A DNA stretch of 64,000 bases from JAKFWI01 sp035549875. GTDB taxonomy: Bacteria > Pseudomonadota > Alphaproteobacteria > Caulobacterales > Aquidulcibacteraceae. The position numbers and the translations under genes were made by a program. The stretch spans positions 10,434-74,433 of the forward strand of contig DASZPV010000008.1 in NCBI GenBank assembly GCA_035549875.1. Reading direction: 5' to 3'. The number at the start of each line of letters is the position of its first letter. The first letter of the stretch is position 1. The notes under the pieces are model-generated. The model saw only the letters and a program-made list of their open reading frames with translations, was not told where the DNA came from and did no database searches. This document shows, in pieces, positions 9,189-17,083 of the stretch.

Positions 9189-10043
9189 ATGATCGAATCC
9201 GGCTGCATTCTCACCATTGTGTGCCCCGACCGAAAAGGCATCGTCGCCGCGGTCTCCCGCTTTTTGTTCGAGCGCGATTGCAACATCGTCGAAAGCACCC
9301 AGTTCGGAGACCGGGAAACAAACAAGTTTTTCCTGCGCATCCTGTTTTCGGCCGGCGAGTTGGCGACAATTGAAACGTTGCGGCGCGAGTTCGCGCCGAT
9401 CGCGTCCTCATTCGCCATGAGCGCCAGCTTTCACGCGGAAGCCGCCAGGACGCGCACGCTGATCATGGTCTCGCGGCTTGGTCATTGTTTAGTCGATTTG
9501 CTGTACCGCTGGCGGATCGGCGCGCTGCCGATCGACATCGCCGGCGTTGTTTCCAACCACCGGGATTTCGCCGATGTCGCCGCGGCGCACGGAACGCCGT
9601 TCCATTACCTACCGATCGACAAGACTAGCAAGGCCCGCCAGGAAGATGCGCTCAGCGCCATTGTCGATGCCGAGGGCGTCGAACTGATCGTGCTGGCGCG
9701 CTACATGCAGATTTTGTCGCCGGCGTTTTGCGGCCGGATGCGCGGACGGGTGATCAACATCCACCATTCGTTTTTGCCCAGCTTCAAGGGCGCGCGTCCC
9801 TATCATCAGGCCCATGAGCGCGGCGTGAAGCTGATCGGCGCCACGGCCCATTACGTCACCGAAGATCTGGATGAAGGCCCAATCATAGAGCAGGGCGCCG
9901 AACGGGTAACGCACGCCATGTCGCCCGCCGATCTCGCCGCAATCGGGCGCGACGTCGAGACGGTTGTGCTGGCCCGCGCTGTCCGCTGGCACGCAGAGCA
10001 TCGCGTCTTGCTCAACGGCAAGCGAACCGTCGTGCTGGCCTAG
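9189..10043 (+). CDS. purU: Formyltetrahydrofolate deformylase
   Basis: A 284-residue cytosolic hydrolase converting 10-formyl-THF and water to THF and formate. An N-terminal ACT domain ('LTIVCPDRKGIVAAVSRFL', residues 8-26) precedes a formyltransferase-type domain with the catalytic region 'NIHHSFLPSFKGARPYHQA' and 'YVTEDLDEGPII', matching PurU in length and motif order. It starts four bases after the HgdB-like partner, so it is probably co-transcribed with the CoA-transferase set. The adjacent box pathway releases formate at the BoxC step, so C1 balance could link the two. This link is inferred. Its TAG overlaps the TAG of the convergent aldo/keto reductase gene. Confidence 0.92.
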   Translation: MIESGCILTIVCPDRKGIVAAVSRFLFERDCNIVESTQFGDRETNKFFLRILFSAGELATIETLRREFAPIASSFAMSASFHAEAARTRTLIMVSRLGHCLVDLLYRWRIGALPIDIAGVVSNHRDFADVAAAHGTPFHYLPIDKTSKARQEDALSAIVDAEGVELIVLARYMQILSPAFCGRMRGRVINIHHSFLPSFKGARPYHQAHERGVKLIGATAHYVTEDLDEGPIIEQGAERVTHAMSPADLAAIGRDVETVVLARAVRWHAEHRVLLNGKRTVVLA

Positions 10044-11050
10044 GCGCGCGGTTTCCGGGGCGCGGCGAATGCCTCGGGCTGGCCGAGCGCGAGTTTACGC
10101 AGATAGGGTGAGCCAATCATCTCGTGCGGAAAGCCCAGCGCGGGCGGGGCCAGCGCGTCGAGCGCGGCGATCGTCTCTGCGCCGAGGTCGCCATCGGCCG
10201 CTGCAAGCGTCTGCGTTATTTGCTCGGCCGAACGCGCGCCGATCAGCGGCACAAGCGTGCGGCGCGCTGGATGACGCAGCAGCCAGCGCAAAGCGAGCGC
10301 GCTGGCGCTCAGGCCGGTCTGTTTCGCCAACGCATCGAGCTTTGCGGCGATCTCAGTCAGATGCGGCGGCAGCTTGGCGCGGCGCTTCGGATCGGCGCCG
10401 CCCGCTAAAGCGCCAGCCGCCAGCGGGCCCCAGCACACCGCGCCAAGATCGAGCGCGTCGGCCATCGGCAGCAATTCGCGCTCGGCGTCGCGGCTCGCGA
10501 GATTGTATTCGATCTGGATCGCCGCCGGCCTGATCCAGCCGCGCCCCTCGGCCATCGTGACCGCGCGGCTGACCAGCCAGGCCGGCGTGTCGGAAAAGCC
10601 GACGTAAAGAATCTTGCCGGCGCTCAGCAGATCGTCGAGCGCGCGCAGGATTTCATGGAGCGGCGTCGTGCCGTCCCAAAAGTGCAGCCAGAAGAGATCG
10701 ATATGGTCGGTCTCAAGGCGCCGCAGGCTGTCTTCAACCGAACGCGTCATGCTGAGCCGCGAATTTCCGCCGGCCAGCACATGCGCCGCGCCGGACCCAG
10801 TGTATTTCGTCGAAATCACAAAATCGCGGCGCCGCGCGCGCGTGAATGCGCCGACGAGCTTTTCCGATTCGCCGCCGGCATAGTTCGGCGCCGTGTCGAG
10901 CAGTACGCCGCCCGCGTCAGCGAAAGCGCTCATGATCGCGACCGATTGCGCCGCGTCCGCCCCCCAGCCCTTGGTCTCGCCGAATGTCATCGTGCCGAGG
11001 CCGATTTCGGAGACGCGCAGCCCGCTTCCGCCGAGTAGTTTGTAGCGCAT
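10040..11050 (-). CDS. Aldo/keto reductase
   Basis: A 336-residue NADPH-type aldo/keto reductase with the catalytic tetrad visible at Asp52, Tyr57, Lys82 and His123, and the family start 'LGGSGLRVSEIGLGTMTFGE'. It has the TIM-barrel length of the YajO/Tas-like subgroup. It lies one base downstream of the BoxD-type dehydrogenase gene in a leftward operon, so it may reduce or detoxify aldehydes formed during aromatic ring cleavage. That role is inferred. Its stop overlaps purU tail to tail (bases 10040-10043). Confidence 0.88.
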   Translation of the reverse strand: MRYKLLGGSGLRVSEIGLGTMTFGETKGWGADAAQSVAIMSAFADAGGVLLDTAPNYAGGESEKLVGAFTRARRRDFVISTKYTGSGAAHVLAGGNSRLSMTRSVEDSLRRLETDHIDLFWLHFWDGTTPLHEILRALDDLLSAGKILYVGFSDTPAWLVSRAVTMAEGRGWIRPAAIQIEYNLASRDAERELLPMADALDLGAVCWGPLAAGALAGGADPKRRAKLPPHLTEIAAKLDALAKQTGLSASALALRWLLRHPARRTLVPLIGARSAEQITQTLAAADGDLGAETIAALDALAPPALGFPHEMIGSPYLRKLALGQPEAFAAPRKPRA

Positions 11051-11051
11051 G

Positions 11052-12602
11052 CTATGCGCCGGCGAGCGCGTCGAGCGTAGCGGGCGCAGCCTGGATCGCT
11101 GTGCGCTGCATGTAGTGCTTTGCGCCGATCAGACCGCCAAGTTCCTCGCCGCCGCCGGCGCGGCCGGGCCCGCCGTGCACAAGGCTCGGCAGCGCCGCGC
11201 CGTGGCCGGTGGAATCGGCCCCGCTCGTGCGGTCGATCAGCAGCATGCGCCCGTGGCTCGATGCGGCGGCCAATACGATCTCAGCGATCGCCTTCTGATC
11301 GTTGCTGAACAGCGACATCACCAGCGAGCCCTTGCCTGCCCGCGCCAGTTCGCCGGCGCTGGCGACATCGTCGTAGGGCATCAGCGTCGATACGGGTCCG
11401 AACGCTTCGACTTCGTGAACGAGCTTTGCCGCTTTCGGCTTGTCGCAGCGGAGCAGGGTGGGGGCGAGGAACGCGCCCTTGCTCGCATCTGCGTTGATCA
11501 ACGACGGCGCGTCGCTGCCGGTGACGACGACGGTCTCTCTTTTCAGTTTGTCAAGATTGTCCTGAACGTCCTTGCGCTGCGAAAGCCCCGCCAGCGCCCC
11601 CATCCGCACGCCCTCATTGCGCGGATCGCCGATAGTCGTCTTGGCAAGACGCGCAACGATGGCCTTCTCGGCGGCGTCGAGCAAGGAAGCCGGGACCATA
11701 GCGCGGCGGATCGCCGTGCATTTCTGTCCGGCCTTTTGCGTCATCTCGCGCACGACCTCTTTCACGAACAGATCGAATTCAGGCGCATCGGGGGCCGCGT
11801 CCGGCCCGAGGATCGAGGCGTTGAGGCTGTCCTGTTCGGCATTGAAGCGAACCGAATTGGCTACGACGACGGGATGCGTGCGCAGCTTGGTAGCGGTGTA
11901 GGCCGAGCCGGTGAACGCTACCGTGTCTTCGGCTTCGAGATTATCGAACAGATTGCCCGTGCCGCCGAGGACGAGTTGCACCGCGCCTTCCGGCAAAATC
12001 TTGCTGTCGATGATCATGCGGAACGCGGCGGCAGCCAGCCATGCCGTCACCGTCGCCGGTTTGATGATCGCCGGCATGCCGGCGAGGAACGTCGGCGCCA
12101 GCTTTTCCAGCATGCCCCAGACGGGAAAATTATAGGCGTTGATATGCACCGCCGCGCCGCGCAACGGCGTCAGGATATGCTGTCCGGCGAAATTACCTTT
12201 GCTGATCGCTTCGCGTTCGCCTTCGATCAGCAGATGCGTTTCGGGCAGCGCCTTGGCTTTCGAGGCGTAGGAATAGAGCACGCCGATCCCGCCCTCGATA
12301 TCGAACGCCGAGTCCATGCGCGTGGCGCCAGTAGCGAAGGAAAGCTCGTAAAGTTCCTCCTTCCGCGCGCTCAGCGCCTCGGCCAGCTTGCGCAGGAGGC
12401 GCCCGCGCTCGGCGAAGGTGAGCGCGCGCAGCGCCGGCCCGCCCGTCTTTCGCGCGTAAGCGAGCATCGCGCCGGAATCGGCAGGCGCTTTCGGCATGGT
12501 CGCGACCACGGCGCTATCGACGGCCGAAATCAGTTCCGCGCCGCCGCCCGCGCCGCCCCAGCGGCCTTCGGCGTAAGAGGAAAGCACCAGCGTTTCAGCC
12601 AT
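11052..12602 (-). CDS. boxD: 3,4-dehydroadipyl-CoA semialdehyde dehydrogenase (BoxD/PaaN-type ALDH)
   Basis: A 516-residue aldehyde dehydrogenase of the group related to the PaaZ N-domain: 'LSSYAEGRWGGAGGGAEL' at the start, 'HINAYNFPVWGMLEKLAP', the general-base Glu in 'RFNAEQDSLN', and the nucleophile Cys in 'QKAGQKCTAIRRAM'. In the box pathway this enzyme oxidises the semialdehyde produced by BoxC with NADP+. The assignment rests on family resemblance plus its place beside boxR, boxC and boxB. It lacks the C-terminal hydratase domain of full PaaZ. It belongs to the leftward operon with the PaaG-like, DUF4863 and flavodoxin genes. Confidence 0.85.
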   Translation of the reverse strand: MAETLVLSSYAEGRWGGAGGGAELISAVDSAVVATMPKAPADSGAMLAYARKTGGPALRALTFAERGRLLRKLAEALSARKEELYELSFATGATRMDSAFDIEGGIGVLYSYASKAKALPETHLLIEGEREAISKGNFAGQHILTPLRGAAVHINAYNFPVWGMLEKLAPTFLAGMPAIIKPATVTAWLAAAAFRMIIDSKILPEGAVQLVLGGTGNLFDNLEAEDTVAFTGSAYTATKLRTHPVVVANSVRFNAEQDSLNASILGPDAAPDAPEFDLFVKEVVREMTQKAGQKCTAIRRAMVPASLLDAAEKAIVARLAKTTIGDPRNEGVRMGALAGLSQRKDVQDNLDKLKRETVVVTGSDAPSLINADASKGAFLAPTLLRCDKPKAAKLVHEVEAFGPVSTLMPYDDVASAGELARAGKGSLVMSLFSNDQKAIAEIVLAAASSHGRMLLIDRTSGADSTGHGAALPSLVHGGPGRAGGGEELGGLIGAKHYMQRTAIQAAPATLDALAGA

Positions 12603-12615
12603 TATCTCCGTCCCA

Positions 12616-13416
12616 TTATTTGCGTTCTTGAAAAGTTGGATTCGTTTTCGCCATGAACGCCGTCACCGCCGCGCGGTAATCGGGATGATGGCCGAGGGTT
12701 TTCTGCGCATCGCGTTCGGCGTCAAGCGCTTCGTCGAAGGAAAGGCCCATCGCCTCGCGCATGCGCCGCTTTACCGCCGCCAGCGCGACGGGAGAGCGCT
12801 GCGCGAACATCCTCGCCAAGCGGTCGGCTTCGCCGCCGAGGGCGGCATCGTCCAGTACTCTGAACACGAGGCCGATCCGCTCGGCTTCGCTGGCATCGAT
12901 CCGTTCGCTTGTCAGCGCCAGACCCAGCGCGCGGGCAGGGCCGGCAAGGCGCGGCAGCAGCCAACTTGCGCCGCCGTCGGGGCCGAGCGCTACTTTCGCG
13001 AAGCTGAACTCAAACGTCGCGCCGCGGCAGGCCAATACGACATCGCAATTCAGCGCCAGCGACGCCCCGGCGCCGGCGGCGACGCCGTTCACCGCTGCGA
13101 TCACCGGATAAGGCAAAGCGGCGAGCCGCCGGACCAGGGGGTTGTAATTGTTCTCAAGCGAGGCATGAAGGTCCACTTCGCCCTCCGCCAACATGCCGGC
13201 GCGTTCGGAAAGGTCCTGGCCCGCGGAGAACGCGCGGCCGGCGCCGGTGATAATGAGCGCGCGGATCGAAAGATCGCGCTCGCATCGGTCCAACGCGGCG
13301 CGCAGCGCCTCGTGCATGGCGGCGTTGAACGCGTTCAGCCGTTCGGGCCGGTTGAGTATGATGCGCGCAACGCCGCTCTCGACAGAGAACAGCGCCGCCT
13401 GATTTTGGTCAGGCAC
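12616..13416 (-). CDS. Enoyl-CoA hydratase/isomerase (PaaG-like)
   Basis: A 266-residue crotonase-fold enzyme with the CoA-binding and oxyanion segments 'GAGRAFSAGQDLSERAG' and 'NGVAAGAGASLALNCDVVLA', and an Asp-containing 'LGPDGGASWLLPRLAG' active-site strand typical of PaaG-type isomerases. In benzoyl-CoA degradation a PaaG-type activity would shift the double bond of 3,4-dehydroadipyl-CoA to give 2,3-dehydroadipyl-CoA, which PaaF can hydrate. It overlaps the end of the DUF4863 gene by 8 bp and lies 13 bp before boxD on the same strand. Confidence 0.83.
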   Translation of the reverse strand: MPDQNQAALFSVESGVARIILNRPERLNAFNAAMHEALRAALDRCERDLSIRALIITGAGRAFSAGQDLSERAGMLAEGEVDLHASLENNYNPLVRRLAALPYPVIAAVNGVAAGAGASLALNCDVVLACRGATFEFSFAKVALGPDGGASWLLPRLAGPARALGLALTSERIDASEAERIGLVFRVLDDAALGGEADRLARMFAQRSPVALAAVKRRMREAMGLSFDEALDAERDAQKTLGHHPDYRAAVTAFMAKTNPTFQERK

Positions 13417-13885
13417 GCGTAAACTCGATTTCGCCTTGCGGAAGCAGGTAGAGCACCAGCGCCTTGCCGCCGCTCACGGTTGGGCGGTGCGCCGAATCGG
13501 GGGCGAAGACTTTCCAGCCCTTTCGCGCGCCGTCGAACGCGGCGTCGCCCTCAAGCGGCATTACCATGTCGATCTCGCCTTTCGGGTGGCGATGATGCGG
13601 GCCGACGATGTCGTGCATTTCGACCACATCGACCGAAAAGCCATGCGTGCGTTCGCCAGGCTTCACGGGGCGGCCAAACTTGATCCCCTCATGCTCGCGG
13701 GCGCACAGCCAGCCTTCTGCACAGCCCTGCACGCAGAGTTGCGTTAGTTCCTCGAACACCGGCCCGTCGGCGGGAAATTTGGACGAGAGAAAATCGGCCA
13801 GCGCCGGTTCGATCGGCTTGCCCTCGATTTCATTCGTGATCGTGGAGATCAGCTCCACAAACCGCTCAGGAACCGCCGCCGCCAT
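13409..13885 (-). CDS. DUF4863-type small cupin-like protein (4-hydroxylaminobenzoate lyase-like)
   Basis: A 158-residue protein that I match, by length and the patterns 'EGIKFGRPVKPGERTHGFSVD' and 'PHHRHPKGEIDMVMPL', to the DUF4863 family, whose characterised member PnbB is a hydroxylaminobenzoate lyase. The 'HHRHPKGEID' cluster of His and Glu could bind a metal as in cupins. It shares its first base with the stop of the flavodoxin gene and overlaps the PaaG-like gene. A role in handling aromatic acids or their CoA esters is likely from context; nitroaromatic catabolism is only one possibility. Confidence 0.62.
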   Translation of the reverse strand: MAAAVPERFVELISTITNEIEGKPIEPALADFLSSKFPADGPVFEELTQLCVQGCAEGWLCAREHEGIKFGRPVKPGERTHGFSVDVVEMHDIVGPHHRHPKGEIDMVMPLEGDAAFDGARKGWKVFAPDSAHRPTVSGGKALVLYLLPQGEIEFTRA

Positions 13886-14358
13886 CAGACCGCCTCCGCC
13901 ACTTCGCTGGTGATGTTCGGGGCGATCTCCGTGGCCCAGGCGCCGGCGACGTCCTCGGCCAGTTCGCCGCCCGATGCGTCATGAGCCAGAAACGGCGCAA
14001 AGCGCTTAGCGCCCTTGCTTTCAAACAGCGTATCGAATTTGCGCCCGGCTTCGCAGAAGGAGGCGGCGTAGGTCATGTCGCCCAAGCCGAATACGGCGTA
14101 GCGCTTGCCGGCCAGGCCCGCGCAATCCTCGATCGATTTATAGAAAGCCTGGCCGTTATCGGGCACGTCGCCGATCCCGTAGGTCGAGGTGACGATGATG
14201 ATCGTGTCGTAAGGGTCCATCGAGGCCGCGGTGCGCCCGTCCATCAATTGGATTTCGGATTCGATGTCGGCCTTGCTCAGCGCCCCTTCGATCTCGTCGG
14301 CGCACATTTCGGCCGTGCCGGTCATGGTGGCGACGAAAATCCCGACCGTAGATGACAT
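13885..14358 (-). CDS. Flavodoxin
   Basis: A 157-residue single-domain FMN flavodoxin. The phosphate loop 'ATMTGTAEMCA' (9-19), the 'TSTYGIGDVPDNGQAFY' loop (57-73) and 'FGLGDMTYAASFC' (95-107) match the three FMN-binding loops. It has no reductase domain. It is the first gene of the leftward operon and diverges from boxR across 74 bp holding a BoxR-type box. In the box pathway BoxB, a di-iron epoxidase, normally receives electrons from BoxA; this window has no BoxA, so the flavodoxin is a candidate electron donor. That role is inferred from position. Confidence 0.9.
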   Translation of the reverse strand: MSSTVGIFVATMTGTAEMCADEIEGALSKADIESEIQLMDGRTAASMDPYDTIIIVTSTYGIGDVPDNGQAFYKSIEDCAGLAGKRYAVFGLGDMTYAASFCEAGRKFDTLFESKGAKRFAPFLAHDASGGELAEDVAGAWATEIAPNITSEVAEAV

Positions 14359-14395
14359 GAACGGCTCCGACTCCAGTTAAGAGCTTGCGACCATA

Positions 14396-14409
14396 TGCAC
14401 TATATGGCA
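14396..14409. promoter_or_regulatory. BoxR-type operator, box 1 (flavodoxin/boxR intergenic)
   Basis: TGCACTATATGGCA is an imperfect 14-bp palindrome of the form TGCA-N6-(T/G)GCA. It lies between the divergent flavodoxin and boxR starts and includes TATAGT on the minus strand, a good -10 for the flavodoxin operon. It matches two further boxes upstream of boxC. BzdR/BoxR regulators are known to bind TGCA repeats. Confidence 0.65.
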
Positions 14410-14432
14410 TGTCATCAAGCAGGAAATGTCGT

Positions 14433-15317
14433 ATGCCCCTTAGCGATCTGTCTGGCAAGGACGACCCCTGCGTGGATCTGGGCCGGAAGGTCCGCGAAGC
14501 GCGGTCTCGCATCGGCATGACCCGCAAGCAATTGGCCGCCGCATCGGGGGCTTCGGAGCGCTATCTCGCCCATATCGAGGCCGGGGCCGGCAATCCCTCG
14601 ATCGGCGTTCTGCTCGACATCGCCCGCGCGCTGGACATGGCCCCGGCGACGTTCCTGCCTCTGGGCGGGGAGATGGGCGCGGCCTACGCGGAGGCTGTGG
14701 CGGCTGTGCGCCGTCTGCCCGTTGCGCAACTCGGCGCGCTCAGCGCCTGGCTTGGCGGCGCGCTGGCGCCGCAGACCGGTAAAGCCGAGCGAATCGTGCT
14801 GCTTGGCCTGCGTGGGGCCGGCAAGAGCGCGCTTGGCGCGGCGCTCGCAAAGCGCCTGAACATGCCGTTTTTCGAGATGTCGAAGCTGGTCGAGGAGGCC
14901 TATGGCGGCGATATGAGCCTGCTGGTCGATTTCGGCGGCCAGAGCGCGCTGCGCCGGCACGAGAACGAGGCGTGGGAAAATCTCTGCGCCGGCAATGACC
15001 GCGCCGTGATCGCCGCGCCAGGGGGAATCGTGGTCGACGCGCCGCTCTATGACCGCGTGCTCGGCTCGGCCCATTCGATCTGGCTCCGCGCCACGCCGGA
15101 AGATCATATGGGCCGGGTGATGCAGCAGGGCGATTTTCGCCCTATGCGGCGCAATCCCGGCGCCATGGCGGATCTCAAATCGATCCTCGCCGCCCGTTCG
15201 CCCGACTACGCTCGCGCGGATGCCGAACTGGATACTTCAGCCCAGCCTTTCGACGCCACTCTGGCGCTGCTGGCCGGCCGGGCGCAGGCGCTCTTGATGC
15301 AAAAAACTGCATTATAA
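14433..15317 (+). CDS. boxR: BoxR/BzdR-family transcriptional regulator (HTH plus shikimate-kinase-like domain)
   Basis: A 294-residue regulator. Residues about 15-70 are a HTH_3 (Cro/CI) domain ('LGRKVREARSRIGMTRKQLA', then 'ERYLAHIEAG'). Residues about 125-290 are a shikimate-kinase-like domain with a P-loop 'LLGLRGAGKSALGAALAKRL', which in this family senses benzoyl-CoA and releases repression. The start at 14433 follows AGGAAA by six bases; ATGs at 14385 and 14409 are less likely because box 1 overlaps them. Its TAA lies inside operator box 2. It probably represses both the boxC operon and the divergent flavodoxin-boxD operon. Confidence 0.92.
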   Translation: MPLSDLSGKDDPCVDLGRKVREARSRIGMTRKQLAAASGASERYLAHIEAGAGNPSIGVLLDIARALDMAPATFLPLGGEMGAAYAEAVAAVRRLPVAQLGALSAWLGGALAPQTGKAERIVLLGLRGAGKSALGAALAKRLNMPFFEMSKLVEEAYGGDMSLLVDFGGQSALRRHENEAWENLCAGNDRAVIAAPGGIVVDAPLYDRVLGSAHSIWLRATPEDHMGRVMQQGDFRPMRRNPGAMADLKSILAARSPDYARADAELDTSAQPFDATLALLAGRAQALLMQKTAL

Positions 15318-15321
15318 TGCT
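15308..15321. promoter_or_regulatory. BoxR-type operator, box 2
   Basis: TGCATTATAATGCT contains a perfect 12-bp palindrome, GCATTATAATGC, at 15309-15320 and overlaps the boxR stop codon (15315-15317). It follows the TGCA-N6-TGC pattern and sits 29 bp (start to start) from box 3, near three helical turns, so paired binding is plausible. Confidence 0.68.
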
Positions 15322-15336
15322 TGCCTCCGCCGCTTC

Positions 15337-15350
15337 GGCACTATAATGCA
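15337..15350. promoter_or_regulatory. BoxR-type operator, box 3, covering the boxC -10
   Basis: GGCACTATAATGCA has the (G/T)GCA-N6-TGCA form and contains a perfect -10, TATAAT, at 15342-15347, with a possible -35 TTGCCT at 15321-15326. A repressor bound here would block RNA polymerase. The Shine-Dalgarno GGGAGG at 15358-15363 precedes the boxC ATG at 15373. Confidence 0.68.
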
Positions 15351-15372
15351 CGCTCTCGGGAGGTAGCCCATA

Positions 15373-17058
15373 ATGGCCACGGTCGCAGTCAAGCGCGTCG
15401 AAAACGAACCGCCGTTCTTTCTCTATGATCGCGACCCCAGCGCCTACAAGCACTGGAAAGTCAGCATCGACGGGCGGATCGCCACCATCGCCATGGCGGT
15501 CGATGTCGATGGCGGCCTGGTTGAGGGTTATAAGCTCAAACTGAATTCCTACGATCTCGGCGTCGATATGGAATTGCACGACGCGGTGCAGCGCCTGCGC
15601 TTCGAGCACCCGGAAGTCGCCTGCGTGGTGCTGACTTCGGGCATGGAGCGGATGTTCTGCTCCGGCGCCAATATCTACATGCTCGGCACCTCTACACACG
15701 GCTGGAAGGTGAATTTCTGCAAATTCACCAACGAGACCCGCAACGGCTTCGAGGATTCCTCGGCCAATGGCGGGATGAAATTCCTCGCCGCGGTGAACGG
15801 CATCTGCGCCGGCGGCGGCTATGAAGTGGCGCTTGCCTGCGATGAAATCCTGCTGGTGGACGATCGCTCTTCCGCGGTGTCGCTGCCGGAAGTGCCGCTG
15901 CTCGCGGTGCTGCCGGGCACGGGCGGCCTCACCCGCGTGGTCGATAAGCGCAAGGTGCGCCCCGATCTCGCCGACGTGTTCTGCACCTCGCAGGAAGGCG
16001 TGCGCGGACGGCGCGCGAAAGACTGGAACCTGGTCGATGATATCGCCGCGCCGGGCAAATGGGCCGAAACGGTGAAGGCGCGCGCGGAAAAGCTCGCGGC
16101 ATCGTCGAAGCGGCCGACAAAAGCCGAAGGCGTCAAGCTGACGCCGCTGAAGCGCACAATAGACGCGTCCGGCTTTCACTACGAACATGTCGATGTCCGG
16201 ATCGATCGCGCCAAGCATGCGGTGACGATCTCGGTCTCCGCGCCGAAAGACGCCCCGCCCGCCGATGGCGAGGCCATGCGCAAGCAGGGCGCCGCGTTCT
16301 GGCCGCTGCAAATGGCCCGCGAACTGGACGACGCGATCCTGCTGCTGCGCACCAACGAGCCCGATCTCGGCCTCTGGTTGCTCGAAACCACGGGCGACGG
16401 CGAGAAGGTGCTGGCGTATGACGAGGCTGTCGCGAAGAACGTCTCGCACTGGTTCGTCAACGAAACCATCGGCTTGATCCGCCGCACATTCTCGCGCCTC
16501 GATGTGTCGTCGCGCTCGCTCTATGCGATCGTGCGGCCAGGCTCGGCTTTCGCCGGTACGCTGGCCGAATTGCTGCTCTGCGCGGACCGCAGCTACATGC
16601 TCGAACTGCTCTCCAAGCCGGAGGAAGGCCCGGTGCTGCGCTTGGGCGAAGCCAATTTCGGCCGCTACCCGATGTGCAATGGCCTGAGCCGCCTTGCCCG
16701 CCGTTACGCCGGCGCGCCGGAGAAGGTCGAAGAACTGAAATCGCTGGGCGCCTCGCCGATCCCTTCGGGTGAGGCCCACGTTCTCGGCCTCGTCACCTTT
16801 GCCCCTGACGATATCGATTGGGAAGAAGAAGTGCGCCTCGCGATCGACGAGCGCACGTCGCTTTCGCCCGATGCGCTCACCGGCATGGAAGCCAGCCTGC
16901 GCTTTGCCGGCGCCGAGACGGTTTGGTCGAAAGTGTTCGGCCGGCTTTCGGCTTGGCAGAACTGGATATTCATCCGTCCGAACGCGGTGGGCGCAAAAGG
17001 CGCGCTCAAATTGTTCGGCACCGGCGCCAGCGCCGAATTCGACCGCAACCGCGTTTGA
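15373..17058 (+). CDS. boxC: 2,3-epoxybenzoyl-CoA dihydrolase (BoxC)
   Basis: A 561-residue enzyme of the extended crotonase group. BoxC opens the epoxidised ring of benzoyl-CoA with two waters to give 3,4-dehydroadipyl-CoA semialdehyde and formate. The N-terminal half carries crotonase motifs 'CSGANIYMLG' and 'AAVNGICAGGGYEVALACDE', and the C-terminal half the BoxC-specific 'LWLLETTGDGEKVLAYD' and 'GRYPMCNGLSRLARRY'. Length matches the family (about 550-560). It is the first gene after the double operator, with a strong GGGAGG site, and boxB follows after 25 bp. Confidence 0.96.
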   Translation: MATVAVKRVENEPPFFLYDRDPSAYKHWKVSIDGRIATIAMAVDVDGGLVEGYKLKLNSYDLGVDMELHDAVQRLRFEHPEVACVVLTSGMERMFCSGANIYMLGTSTHGWKVNFCKFTNETRNGFEDSSANGGMKFLAAVNGICAGGGYEVALACDEILLVDDRSSAVSLPEVPLLAVLPGTGGLTRVVDKRKVRPDLADVFCTSQEGVRGRRAKDWNLVDDIAAPGKWAETVKARAEKLAASSKRPTKAEGVKLTPLKRTIDASGFHYEHVDVRIDRAKHAVTISVSAPKDAPPADGEAMRKQGAAFWPLQMARELDDAILLLRTNEPDLGLWLLETTGDGEKVLAYDEAVAKNVSHWFVNETIGLIRRTFSRLDVSSRSLYAIVRPGSAFAGTLAELLLCADRSYMLELLSKPEEGPVLRLGEANFGRYPMCNGLSRLARRYAGAPEKVEELKSLGASPIPSGEAHVLGLVTFAPDDIDWEEEVRLAIDERTSLSPDALTGMEASLRFAGAETVWSKVFGRLSAWQNWIFIRPNAVGAKGALKLFGTGASAEFDRNRV

Positions 17059-17083
17059 TTTTTTACGATTGAGGACTTGCCCC

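Noticed and set aside
11049..12656. A 535-codon frame on the plus strand opposite boxD
   Set aside because: Shadow of boxD with no recognisable protein features and no ribosome binding site.
13885..14358. Considered whether the flavodoxin could be a short BoxA
   Set aside because: It has only FMN-binding loops, with no [4Fe-4S] ferredoxin cysteines and no NADPH reductase domain.
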